64,000 nt of DNA from Palsa-504 sp963847965 (GTDB lineage Bacteria; Actinomycetota; Actinomycetes; Streptosporangiales; Streptosporangiaceae), in assembly GCA_963847965.1 (NCBI GenBank), contig CAWKCG010000050.1:186001-250000 (forward strand). The letters are read 5' to 3'. Below are positions 54,342-63,094 of this stretch, one piece after another (the stretch's first letter is position 1; each line of letters opens with the position of its first letter). The notes below the pieces were generated by a model that was given only the letters and a program-made list of their open reading frames with translations, did not search any database and was not told the DNA's origin. Both the position numbers and the translations under genes were made by a program.

Positions 54342-56419
54342 ACGTGGCGTCGCGTCGCCGTCTCGTGGTGCTCTACGTGGTCGCGTTCTCCATGCTGGCT
54401 GCGCTGGGCGGCAGGCTGTACTACGTGCAGGTGATGGACAGCACCTCGTTGAAGCAGCAGGCCACGCAGAACCAGACCAGGGACGTGCTGGTGCCCGCGG
54501 TCCGCGGCCAGATCCTCGACGACGTCGGCAGCCCGCTGGTCACGAACCAGACGGCCCTGGTCGTCTCGGTGAACATGTCGATCCTGTCCCGGCAGCCCGA
54601 CCAGGCCACGGTGCTGCGCCGGCTGGCCTCGCTGCTCCACATGAAGTACTCGGTGCTGACCGACAAGACCCGGCAGTGCACCAGGGGCGTCCCGGCCCCG
54701 TGCTGGGCGGGCTCTCCCTACCAGCCGATCCCGGTAGACCAGAACGTCTCGGACCAGGTGGCGCTCCAGGTCATGGAGGAACAGAACGAGTTCCCCGGAG
54801 TCACCGCGCAGGTCCAGCCGGTCGTGGACTATCCCGAGCCGGACGGGGCCAACCCCGCGCAGGTCCTCGGTTACCTCCAGCCGATCACCCCGCAGGAACT
54901 TAAAAGCAGGCACCTGTCCGTGACCGGCTTCTCCGGGGTAGACCTGGTGGGCCAGGCGGGTCTTGAGGCGCAGTACGACAGCCAGCTGCGCGGCACGCCG
55001 GGTAACCAGGTGGTGTACGTCAACGCCGCGGGCGAGGTGACGGGCGAAGCCGGCCTGACGCCGGCCGTGAGCGGCGACGACCTGGTGACCAGCCTGAACG
55101 CGCAGCTGCAGGCGGATGTCCAGAATGCGCTGAACGGCGCGATCGCCAGGTCGCGGGCCGCGGGCAACGCCGCCGACCAGGGCGCGGCGATCGTGATGAC
55201 GACCACCGGCCGGGTCGTGGCGATGGCCAGTTACCCGGACTACAACCCGAGCGTGTGGGTGGGCGGCATCTCGCAGTCGGAGTTCAACGACCTGTTCGGC
55301 ACCAAGGACGGGCAGCCGATCATCAACTGGGCCACCCAGGGTCAGTACGCCCCCGGCTCCACCTGGAAGATCACCTCGACCGCCGCCGCCGTGGCCGACG
55401 GGTACTCCTTGAACGGCCTGTACAACTGCCCCGCCTCGGTCAGCATCGACGGCCAGTCGTTCGTTAACGACGGCGAGCCCGGCCTGGGCGCCATGACGTT
55501 CGCCCAGGCGCTCATCTACTCCTGTGACACGGTGTACTACGACATCGGCTACGGCATGTACCAGACCGACGACCCCAAGGCCAACGACGTGACGTCGCCG
55601 AACGCCCCGATTCAGAAGATGCAGAAGATGGAGGTGGAGTGGGGCTTCGGCGAGCCCACCGGCATCGACCTGCCCGCCGAGTCGCTGGGCAGCGTGCCCA
55701 CCAGGGAATGGCTGTACTACCTGTGGAAGGACAACGCGCACACCGGCGAGAACTGGTGTAAGTACGGCCGCGAGAACGGCTCCTACGTGCAGCGGATCGA
55801 ATGGCAGGACTGCCAGAGCGGCAACGTGTGGGAACCCGGCCAGGCGGCCATCGCGGCGATCGGCCAGGGTTATGTCACCGTCACCCCGCTCCAGCTCGCC
55901 GACGCCTACGCGGCGCTGGCCAACGGCGGCACGCTGTACAGCCCGCGGATCGGCGAGGCCCTGATCTCGCCGACCACCGGCCAGGTGGTCCAGCAGATCA
56001 ACCCGCCGGTCATCCGTCACCTGCCCGTTTCCTCCTACACGCTGGCCTACATCCGCAACGCGCTGCAGGGCGTGGTCACGCAGGGCACCGCCGCGGGCCC
56101 CTTCAGCGGCTTCCCGCTGAACAAGGTCTGCGTGGCGGGCAAGACCGGTACCGCCCAGCTCTTCGGCAAGAACGCGACCTCCGTGTTCGCCTCGTTCGCC
56201 CCCTGCAATGACCCGAAGTACGTGGTCCTCGTCATGGTCCCGGACTCCGGCTACGGCGCCGACGTGGCGGCGCCCGCGGTCCGGCAGATATGGGACGATA
56301 TCTATGGCCTGGAGGGGCACCAGGCGGCGCTGCCCGGCGGTCAGGTGCCGTCCTCGCTACCGCAGGTCACGTCCACCGGGGCGATCGTCGCGCCGGCCGG
56401 CTACCGCAGGGGGTCATGA
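54317..56419 (+). CDS. mrdA: Penicillin-binding protein 2 (elongation transpeptidase)
   Basis: 700 residues from ATG 54317 behind GGGGAGGAAGAAGAGG, overlapping mreD by 25 bases. N-terminal helix (RRRLVVLYVVAFSMLAALGGRLYYVQVM), dimerisation domain, then transpeptidase motifs SxxK at Ser348-Lys351 (GSTWKI), SCD at about 402 and KTGTA from Lys609. It crosslinks peptidoglycan with RodA and MreC. In many homologues the second motif is SxN; here it is SCD. The stop overlaps the rodA start. Confidence 0.97.
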   Translation: MADGRFPVNVASRRRLVVLYVVAFSMLAALGGRLYYVQVMDSTSLKQQATQNQTRDVLVPAVRGQILDDVGSPLVTNQTALVVSVNMSILSRQPDQATVLRRLASLLHMKYSVLTDKTRQCTRGVPAPCWAGSPYQPIPVDQNVSDQVALQVMEEQNEFPGVTAQVQPVVDYPEPDGANPAQVLGYLQPITPQELKSRHLSVTGFSGVDLVGQAGLEAQYDSQLRGTPGNQVVYVNAAGEVTGEAGLTPAVSGDDLVTSLNAQLQADVQNALNGAIARSRAAGNAADQGAAIVMTTTGRVVAMASYPDYNPSVWVGGISQSEFNDLFGTKDGQPIINWATQGQYAPGSTWKITSTAAAVADGYSLNGLYNCPASVSIDGQSFVNDGEPGLGAMTFAQALIYSCDTVYYDIGYGMYQTDDPKANDVTSPNAPIQKMQKMEVEWGFGEPTGIDLPAESLGSVPTREWLYYLWKDNAHTGENWCKYGRENGSYVQRIEWQDCQSGNVWEPGQAAIAAIGQGYVTVTPLQLADAYAALANGGTLYSPRIGEALISPTTGQVVQQINPPVIRHLPVSSYTLAYIRNALQGVVTQGTAAGPFSGFPLNKVCVAGKTGTAQLFGKNATSVFASFAPCNDPKYVVLVMVPDSGYGADVAAPAVRQIWDDIYGLEGHQAALPGGQVPSSLPQVTSTGAIVAPAGYRRGS

Positions 56420-57645
56420 TGCCGGGGCGGACCAGCCCGAGCTACGCCGTACGGACCGTACGCGGGTACAGCGTGCCGCGGCTCGGGGCCTTCTCCAGCC
56501 GCCCGCGGTCCCTGCTGGCCAGGGCGTTCGCGAGGAACTCGGTCCTGCGGCAGATGGACTGGATCCTCGTCGTGGTGGTGCTGGGGCTGAGCGCAATCGG
56601 CACCCTGCTGGTCTGGTCGGCCACGCAGCCCAGCCTGGCCGCGGCGGGCGACGACCCGCGCACGTACCTGAAGAAGCAGCTGCTGAACGTGGTGCTCGGC
56701 CTGTGCCTCATGATCGGGGTGAGCTTCATCGACGCCCGGCAGCTGCGCACGTGGGCGCCGTGGATCTACGGCGCGACGCTGCTCGCCCTGGCGGCCGTGC
56801 GGGTGGGCGGCGTAGACATCAACGGCGCCCGGGCCTGGTTCGACCTGCCCGGCGGCTTCCAGGTCGAGCCTTCGGAATTCGCCAAGGTCGCCCTCGTCCT
56901 GATCGTCGCGACGGTGTTCGCCCGGACCCGGGCCGACACCCCGGGTCTCCGCTCCGTCCTGATCGCGCTGGCCTGCGCCGGGCCGCTGATCATCCTGGTG
57001 GTGATCGAGCCCGCCCTGGGCGTAGCCCTGGTGCTCGTGGTCGTGGCCGCCGCCATGGTCGTGCTGTCGGGGGCGCGGTTGCGCGTCATCGCGGCCCTGG
57101 CCGTGGTCGCGGTCGGCGGGGTCTACGCAGCGGCCCACCTGCACGTGCTGAAGTCCTACCAGCTGTCCCGGTTCACCTCCTTCCTGCACCCGTCGGCGAA
57201 CCTGGCCGGCGCCGGGTACAACGCGTCACAGGCCAAGATCGCGGTGGGCTCCGGCGGGCTGCTCGGCACGGGCCTGTTCCACGGCCAGCTCGTGGCCGGG
57301 AGCTTCGTCCCGTCCCAGGACACGGACTTCATCTTCACCGTGGCAGGCGAGGAACTCGGCTTCGTCGGGTGCATCGTGATCGTCGTGCTGCTCGGCATCG
57401 TGATCGCCCGGGCGCTGCAGATCGCCAACCGGGCGGACGACCTGTTCGGCATGCTCATCGCCTCCGGCGTCGCGTTGTGGTTCGCGTGGCAATCCTTCGT
57501 CAACATCGGCATGACCATCGGCATCATGCCGATCACCGGCCTGCCGCTGCCGTTTATCTCCTACGGCGGCTCGGCCGTCTTTGCCGACATGATCGCGATC
57601 GGCATGCTCCAGTCGGTCCGCCGCCGCCACCGCGTCTTCGATTAA
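56416..57645 (+). CDS. rodA: SEDS-family peptidoglycan glycosyltransferase RodA
   Basis: 409 residues from ATG 56416, which overlaps the mrdA stop (ATGA). About ten membrane helices; the SEDS signatures FDLPGGFQVEPSEFAKVALVLIVAT and SQDTDFIFTVAGEELGFVG are present, including the conserved Glu/Asp loops. RodA polymerises lipid II and works as a pair with the preceding PBP2. The operon mreB-mreC-mreD-mrdA-rodA is complete and co-oriented. Confidence 0.97.
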   Translation: MMPGRTSPSYAVRTVRGYSVPRLGAFSSRPRSLLARAFARNSVLRQMDWILVVVVLGLSAIGTLLVWSATQPSLAAAGDDPRTYLKKQLLNVVLGLCLMIGVSFIDARQLRTWAPWIYGATLLALAAVRVGGVDINGARAWFDLPGGFQVEPSEFAKVALVLIVATVFARTRADTPGLRSVLIALACAGPLIILVVIEPALGVALVLVVVAAAMVVLSGARLRVIAALAVVAVGGVYAAAHLHVLKSYQLSRFTSFLHPSANLAGAGYNASQAKIAVGSGGLLGTGLFHGQLVAGSFVPSQDTDFIFTVAGEELGFVGCIVIVVLLGIVIARALQIANRADDLFGMLIASGVALWFAWQSFVNIGMTIGIMPITGLPLPFISYGGSAVFADMIAIGMLQSVRRRHRVFD

Positions 57646-58263
57646 CACCGTTCTCGACCTAATAAGCACAGATTTTCCGACCGGTAATCATTCGGCTAAT
57701 CCAACCAAACGTCGGCAGTCTCGGCTTCCTGTAGCGGAAGACCTGTTTCACAGCAACCTCTCACGTTGTTCGCCGTATACAATGTGCTGTCCGGCCTCCC
57801 GGTTTGTTCCCTGTATACACCGAGATTTCCAGGCTATATCCCCGTTATCATCTCGTGTTCAAACAGCACCCCGGCCATGGCCCGGCGCTGCCGCCGATTC
57901 GGCCCGCGAGCCGCGCCACGATGACCCCGCTGGCCAGCGCTTCCTTTCCATCAGGCCGAATCCGCTTATGCCTGCTTATCTACCCGGCGCGCCGTTAAGT
58001 CTCGTCTGACCGATTCAATAAAGCCCGCAACTCGGAAATTCGGAGCAGATCACACCAGCGGGCTCGAATATCGAGTCACTCACCCTTCACTCCCTAAATC
58101 AGGATCTTCTATGGCATGAGTCCTTGGGTCACCCGATAGTTGCAAAAACTCGGCTGAGTGACGGTAAACCATGGAGTCTCGATGTACGTCATGTTTGAAG
58201 ACCGAATATCCGCAAAAGCCTGGCGCTCTTGTGGGGGGTCCGGATCATTCCTAAGGAGAGCAC
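57646..58263 (+). promoter_or_regulatory. Long AT-richer leader of the surface-protein operon
   Basis: 618 bp with no convincing gene and clearly lower GC than its surroundings. It contains two GTATAC palindromes (57775-57780 and near 57814) and, at about 58135-58185, a segment with GCAAAAACTC-GGCT-GAGTGACGGTAAACC. That segment vaguely recalls the core of the GEMM-I (cyclic di-GMP-I) riboswitch (GCAAA, stem, GACGCAAAGCC), but the tetraloop and P3 are not recognisable. It probably includes the promoter and a structured 5' leader. Confidence 0.4.
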
Positions 58264-58761
58264 GTGAGCAAGCTATTCACCACCAGGCGGCGGATCGCCA
58301 TCGTCGTCGGAGCCTCCGCTGTCGTCCTGGCGGGCGGCGGCGCGGCATTCGCGTACTTCACCGCGAGCGGGTCGGGCACCGGCTCAGCGACCGTCGGCGC
58401 CACCGGGACCTGGGCAGTGAGCCCAGGCCAGCTCCACTGGCACCATTTACCCGGGCTCCGGGATCGAAGCGTGATCACGTTCAACGTCAAGAACACCGGT
58501 ACGGCCGATCAGCAGTACTCGACCGCGACCGCTGCGGTGAACAGCAGCGGCGGGGATATCACTCAGAGCGGCAGCCCGGTTTCCGGCTGCCTGGCGACCT
58601 GGTTCAGCACGTCGGTGAGTAGCGACCCCGGCATCAACACCAACGTGGGCGGCGGCGACACCGTCCAGGTCCAGGTCACGGTGACGATGCCGACCGACTC
58701 GACGGACAACCAGAACGATTGCCAGAGCGCAACACCGGACGTGACCCTCACCATCGGCTGA
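58264..58761 (+). CDS. Secreted SipW/TasA-type surface protein 1
   Basis: 165 residues from GTG 58264 behind AAGGAGAG. The signal RRRIAIVVGASAVVLAGGGAAFAYFTASGSGTGSATVG has the AYF-[ST]-x-SG-x-GTGSA pattern of SipW-dependent (TasA/camelysin-like) precursors. The mature part is beta-rich (VITFNVKNTGTADQQYSTATAAVN, VQVQVTVTMPTDSTDNQNDC) and contains two cysteines. No sortase motif is seen. It may be a fibre or matrix subunit. No sipW-like peptidase is in the window. First gene of a four-gene set. Confidence 0.8.
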   Translation: MSKLFTTRRRIAIVVGASAVVLAGGGAAFAYFTASGSGTGSATVGATGTWAVSPGQLHWHHLPGLRDRSVITFNVKNTGTADQQYSTATAAVNSSGGDITQSGSPVSGCLATWFSTSVSSDPGINTNVGGGDTVQVQVTVTMPTDSTDNQNDCQSATPDVTLTIG

Positions 58762-58808
58762 CCCGAAATCAGGGCCGGGACGCTGAGCGCCGCGCTCGCG
58801 TTACGGCT

Positions 58809-58855
58809 GGCTGGCCGGCCGCGGGGGCGGTTTGCTCCCGTCGGCCTGGCCAGCC
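58809..58855 (+). terminator. Hairpin between surface genes 1 and 2
   Basis: GGCTGGCC (58809-58816) pairs with GGCCAGCC (58848-58855) around a 31-base loop. No U tract follows, so an intrinsic terminator is doubtful; it could attenuate or stabilise the upstream message. Confidence 0.35.
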
Positions 58856-58951
58856 CCCGGCCCGGCGATCCGTCAAGGCTGCGGTCAGCACGGCCATCGC
58901 CCGCCCAGGCGGGCTCACCGCGAGGGTCAGGTTCTAGGGGGAGCAGTTGGC

Positions 58952-59986
58952 ATGATCAGGTTCTCGGCCATGGCGCCAGCCCAGCGCGCTCGCCTCGTCG
59001 GCGTGCTCGCTGTCGTCCCCGTCGGGGTCTTCGCCTCCGGGCTTTTCGTCGTCAGCTCCCTGGCGGCCTCCGGCCTTCCCGTTCCCGTGATCACCGGCTC
59101 CCCGTCGAACCCGACGACCTCTTCGTCGGCCACGTTCACGTTCACCGACTCCCAGGCGGGGGCGAAGTTCCAGTGTTCCCTCGACTCCTCGTCCTTCGCC
59201 AAATGCTCAAGCGGCGTCACCTATGGCGGGCTCGCACAGGGCAGCCACACCTTCCGCGTCGAGGCGGTGTCCGGGTCCAAGACCAGCAACGCCGCCAGTT
59301 ACAGCTGGCAGGTGACCAGGGAAGGGCCTGCCGCCCCGGTGATCACATCGGGTCCCACCAATCCCTCCACGGACACCAGCCCCGAGTTCAGGTTCACCGA
59401 CACAAGCTGGCCGCTCGTCACGTTCACCTGCTGGCTGGATTCAGGCAAGCACATGGACTGCACGGGGGACACCGACCATGACGGCAACCGAACCGTCGAG
59501 GGCGAGTGGCAGTTCGAGAACCTCGCCCTGGGCCAGCACTGCTTCTACGTCTACGTCACCGACTGGGCCAGGCGCGTGTCACCGACCACCACGTTCTGCT
59601 GGACGATCGGCACCGCCTTGCAGAACTTCACCGTCGCCGGAAGCCTGACCACGCCGTTGTACCCCGGCACCAGCCTGCCGCTGAACATGACCTTCACCAA
59701 CCCGAACTCCTCGTCGATCACCATCGCCAGCGGGGGCATCTCGGCCAGCAACATCACGATCACGAGCAACGCCCCCGGCTGCGCGTCGTCGAACTTCGCC
59801 GTAAAACAGGGCCTGACCAGCGCCGTCACCATCCCGGCCCACCAGAGCACGCCCATCTCGCTGTCCACGCTCGGCGTGCCCCAGGGCGACTGGCCGGTGA
59901 TCGAGATGATCGAGACCAACACCAACCAGGACGCCTGCGAGGGCGCGAAGCTCACCTTGACCTACTCCGGGATCGAGGCCTCCTGA
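58952..59986 (+). CDS. Secreted Ig-like surface protein
   Basis: 344 residues from ATG 58952 behind GGGGGAGCAG. An N-terminal hydrophobic segment (LVGVLAVVPVGVFASGLFVVSSLAA) precedes two bacterial Ig-like units of the type PVITGSPSNPTTSSSATFTFTDSQAGAKFQCSLDSSSFAKC and PVITSGPTNPSTDTSPEFRFTD, each with a paired-Cys KFQC/FTCWLD block, and a C-terminal beta domain (LQNFTVAGSLTTPLYPGTSLPLNMTFTNPNSS). The end resembles the fold of genes 1 and 3. Its TGA shares a base with the next ATG. Confidence 0.82.
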   Translation: MIRFSAMAPAQRARLVGVLAVVPVGVFASGLFVVSSLAASGLPVPVITGSPSNPTTSSSATFTFTDSQAGAKFQCSLDSSSFAKCSSGVTYGGLAQGSHTFRVEAVSGSKTSNAASYSWQVTREGPAAPVITSGPTNPSTDTSPEFRFTDTSWPLVTFTCWLDSGKHMDCTGDTDHDGNRTVEGEWQFENLALGQHCFYVYVTDWARRVSPTTTFCWTIGTALQNFTVAGSLTTPLYPGTSLPLNMTFTNPNSSSITIASGGISASNITITSNAPGCASSNFAVKQGLTSAVTIPAHQSTPISLSTLGVPQGDWPVIEMIETNTNQDACEGAKLTLTYSGIEAS

Positions 59987-60444
59987 TGAGACGCCGCTCG
60001 CTCCTGCTCATCGCGCCGGTGGCCTGCATCGTGGTCGGCCTGTCCTCGGGCGCCGCGTACGCGTACTTCAGCAGCTCCGGGCACGGCACCGGCTCGGCCA
60101 GCGTCGGGTCCATGCAGACCGTCGCGATCTCCGGCACGGTCAGCCCTAACACGCCGCTGCTGCCCGGTGGCTCCGGTGACGTGACCTTCAAGGTCACCAA
60201 CCCCAACAACTTCGCCGTCACCCTGGTCAGCGTGGTCGGCAACGGGACGATTACCAGCAATCAGTCCAACTGCACGACAACGGGGGTCACGTTCACTAAC
60301 CAGACCGGCCTCAGCACCTCCATCCCGGCCGACAACACCGCGACCATTGACCTGCCCGGCGCCGCCACGATGAGTACGGCGTCATCAGCAGGCTGCCAGG
60401 GAGCGACGTTCTCCGTCCCGGTGACGATCTCGGTGGAGAAGTAA
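59986..60444 (+). CDS. Secreted SipW/TasA-type surface protein 2
   Basis: 152 residues from ATG 59986 (TGATG overlap with the gene before). The signal RRRSLLLIAPVACIVVGLSSGAAYAYFSSSGHGTGSASVG repeats the AYF-SSG-x-GTGSA pattern of gene 1. The mature part (SGTVSPNTPLLPGGSGDVTFKVTNPNNFAVTLVSVVG) is a short beta-sandwich with two cysteines. Related to gene 1 in size and plan, probably a paralogous subunit. Its TAA overlaps the next ATG (TAATG), so translation is coupled. Confidence 0.82.
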   Translation: MRRRSLLLIAPVACIVVGLSSGAAYAYFSSSGHGTGSASVGSMQTVAISGTVSPNTPLLPGGSGDVTFKVTNPNNFAVTLVSVVGNGTITSNQSNCTTTGVTFTNQTGLSTSIPADNTATIDLPGAATMSTASSAGCQGATFSVPVTISVEK

Positions 60445-62945
60445 TGACCAGGCACGCTCCAGCCCACCGCCCCGGTCCCGCCCCGGCCCCCTTCGACGGC
60501 CCGGGTCAGCAACCCGCCCGCGGGTTCTCCCGCGTGCTGGTGGTGGCCGTCGGAGCAATCGCGGCCCTGCTGTTCATCTTGGCCGGTGTGGCGCTCGCTT
60601 ACTTCTTGACCACCAGCAGCTCCGACGCCGAGGCTCAGGCCGCGACCCTGTCCGCGCCCACCGCGGGTGCGCAGAACGGCACGGCCACGACCAGCACCGT
60701 GCCGATCAAGTGGACCGCTCCTACCGGTTACACGCCGACGGGCTACACCGTCCTACGCTGCAGCGGAACCTCGTGCACCCCCACGACGATCAGCAACGGG
60801 ACCTGCAGCGGCACGATCACCGGGACCAGCTGCACCGACACCGACACCGGCCTAGCCGAGGGCACCACCTATACCTACGAGATCGAGGCGGATCTCGGCA
60901 ACTGGGTGAGCTCCCCGGGCAGTTCCTTCACTGCGGCGACAACCGCCGTCAGCAGCCTCACGTACACCACTCAGCCCAGCTCGGGGCAGAACATCCAGGC
61001 TACGGGCACGGGCGGCTTCGGCGTGTCGGTGGCGATCAAGGACAGCAACGGCAGCACGATTACCAGCGGCACCGGCAGCACAGACTCGGTGACCCTGGCC
61101 ATCGGCAACAACGCCGGTCCCGGGGGCGTCCTGTCCTGCACCAACCCGGGCGGCCTGACGGTGACGGCGTCCGGAGGCGTGGCGAACTTCACCGGGTGCG
61201 ACATCACTAAGGTAGGCAACGGCTACACGCTCAAGGTTTCTGATACCACCCACTCGTCTGTTCCGTCGGCGACCTCGAACTCCTTCAACATCACCGCAGG
61301 GAACGTCTCGCAGTTCGCGGTGGGGGGCCTCGCCGCGACGGAGACGGCAGGTTCCCAGGTGACAGGTTTGACGCTGACGGCCGAGGATGCCGACGGCAAT
61401 ACGGTCACCTCTTTCATCAACAGCCATTCGATCACCTGGTCGGGCCCGACGACCAGCCCGGGCGGCACGGCGCCGACCCTGCCGAACGGCACGGTCAGCT
61501 TCAGCAACGGCGTGAGCACCACCCCGCTGAGCGTCACCTTCACTCAAGCGGGCTCGCAGACCCTGACCGCGACCGACGGAGACCTCACCGGGTCGGCCAC
61601 CACCACCGTGAACGCCGGGTCCTTCACGGAGTACACGGTTGGAGGAATCGGCTCGACCGCGACCGCGGGTACGCAGGTCACCGGCGTGACGCTCACGGCC
61701 GCAGATGCCGACGGGAACCCGGTCACCACCTACAACGCGAGCAACCAGTCGATTACCTGGTCGGGCCCGACGACCAGCCCGGGCGGTAAGGCGCCGACCC
61801 TGCCGAGCGGCACGGTGAGCTTCAGCAGCGGCGTGAGCACGACCTCGCTGAGCGTCACCTTCACTCACGCGGGCTCGCAGACCCTCAAGGCGACCGACGG
61901 GTCCTCCCGCACCGGGTCGGCCACCACGACGGTGAACCCGGGGACCGCGTCGCAGTTCGTGGTCGGTGGCATCGGCTCGACGGCCACGGCGGGTACACCG
62001 GTGACCGGTGTGACGCTGACGGCTGAGGACGCCGACGGGAACCCGGTCACCGCCTACACCGGCAGCCAGTCGGTTACCTGGTCGGGCCCGACGACCAGCC
62101 CGGGCGGCACGGCGCCGACCCTGCCGAGCGGCACGGTCAGCTTCAGCAGCGGCGTGAGCACGACCTCGCTGAGCGTCACGTTCACTCACGGGGGCTCGCA
62201 GACGCTCACCGCGACCCAGGGATCCGTCACCGGGTCGGCCACCACGACGGTGAGCCCGGGGACCGCGTCGCAGTTCGCGATCGGTGGCATCGGCTCGACG
62301 GCCACGGCGGGTACGCCGGTCACGGGTGTGACGCTGACGGCTGAGGACGCCGACGGCAACACGGTCACCACCTACACCGGCAGCCAGTCGATCACCTGGT
62401 CCGGTCCCACGGATAGCCCGAACGGCTTCAAGGCGCCGACCCTGCCCAGCGGGACCGTCAGCTTCAGCAGCGGCGTGAGCACGACCTCGCTGAGCGTCAC
62501 CTTCGTTGACGCGGCCTCGCAGACGCTCACCGCGACGCAGGGTTCGATCACCGGCTCGGCTACCACCACCGTAAGCGCGGGGGCCGCCGCGGGCCTGAGC
62601 TTCGGCAGCGTTACGTACGACAACGGCAAATCCACCACCATCACGTGCTCCGGGACGGTCGGTAACTTCAACTTCACCTGCACGCTGGCGGCAAACCCCG
62701 GCGGTAGCGGCACCATCACGGCCGACGTCGTCCTCGTCGACCAGGACCTGAACCCGGTGGATGCGTCGTCGCAGATCACTATCACACTGGGCGGGCATGG
62801 TGGCGGCTCGGTCAGCCCCGGTTCTGTGACGATTGCGAAGGGCTCTTCTGCATCGTCTAGCACCTTCACATTGACGCTGAACGGCGGCGGCAATGGGAGC
62901 GCTTCAGCGAGTGGGGACGGTTTCCAGGCGAACCTTGAGCCGTGA
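60444..62945 (+). CDS. Large adhesin-like protein with Ig-like tandem repeats
   Basis: 833 residues from ATG 60444. A Pro-rich cytoplasmic start (APAHRPGPAPAPFDGPG) is followed by a membrane helix (VLVVAVGAIAALLFILAGVALAYFLTT) with the same AYF motif, an FN3-like domain (APTAGAQNGTATTSTVPIKWTAPTGYTPTGYTVLRC) with four cysteines, a beta domain, four tandem Ig-like repeats of about 107 residues (61310-62580) and a C-terminal Ser/Gly-rich domain. No LPxTG anchor; the N-terminal helix may remain uncleaved and anchor it, or be cut by a SipW-type peptidase. Probably a long stalk on the cell surface. Confidence 0.85.
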   Translation: MTRHAPAHRPGPAPAPFDGPGQQPARGFSRVLVVAVGAIAALLFILAGVALAYFLTTSSSDAEAQAATLSAPTAGAQNGTATTSTVPIKWTAPTGYTPTGYTVLRCSGTSCTPTTISNGTCSGTITGTSCTDTDTGLAEGTTYTYEIEADLGNWVSSPGSSFTAATTAVSSLTYTTQPSSGQNIQATGTGGFGVSVAIKDSNGSTITSGTGSTDSVTLAIGNNAGPGGVLSCTNPGGLTVTASGGVANFTGCDITKVGNGYTLKVSDTTHSSVPSATSNSFNITAGNVSQFAVGGLAATETAGSQVTGLTLTAEDADGNTVTSFINSHSITWSGPTTSPGGTAPTLPNGTVSFSNGVSTTPLSVTFTQAGSQTLTATDGDLTGSATTTVNAGSFTEYTVGGIGSTATAGTQVTGVTLTAADADGNPVTTYNASNQSITWSGPTTSPGGKAPTLPSGTVSFSSGVSTTSLSVTFTHAGSQTLKATDGSSRTGSATTTVNPGTASQFVVGGIGSTATAGTPVTGVTLTAEDADGNPVTAYTGSQSVTWSGPTTSPGGTAPTLPSGTVSFSSGVSTTSLSVTFTHGGSQTLTATQGSVTGSATTTVSPGTASQFAIGGIGSTATAGTPVTGVTLTAEDADGNTVTTYTGSQSITWSGPTDSPNGFKAPTLPSGTVSFSSGVSTTSLSVTFVDAASQTLTATQGSITGSATTTVSAGAAAGLSFGSVTYDNGKSTTITCSGTVGNFNFTCTLAANPGGSGTITADVVLVDQDLNPVDASSQITITLGGHGGGSVSPGSVTIAKGSSASSSTFTLTLNGGGNGSASASGDGFQANLEP
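61310..62580 (+). repeat. Four tandem ~320-bp Ig-like repeats
   Basis: Units share VGGIGSTATAGTPVTGVTLT, EDADGN, SITWSGPTTSPGG, APTLPSGTVSFSSGVSTTSL and SVTFTHAGSQTLTATQGS. Copies 3 and 4 are nearly identical in DNA, including silent positions, indicating recent duplication. Copy number may differ between strains. Confidence 0.9.
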
Positions 62946-63094
62946 TAGATCAGCTGTCCCGCCGACCGGGACTCATCTCCTGCCCGACACTGAAGCAAGT
63001 TCAGAGCAGGAGGCTGGCCGCGAGCCTGCGGCAGCCGCGAGACCTCCCGGTCGCCGGGCCGTGTTACCACCGCTCGTTCGGATAACCTGTGTTG

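Noticed and set aside
52673..56320. A 1,215-codon open frame on the minus strand across mreD and mrdA
   Set aside because: Antisense of confident genes with motif-level support; its protein is low-complexity and Arg/Pro/Leu-rich. It does not challenge the MreD tail, whose frame is fixed by both neighbours.
60852..62798. A long minus-strand frame under the Ig-repeat gene
   Set aside because: Its repeats only mirror the tandem DNA repeats of the plus-strand gene.
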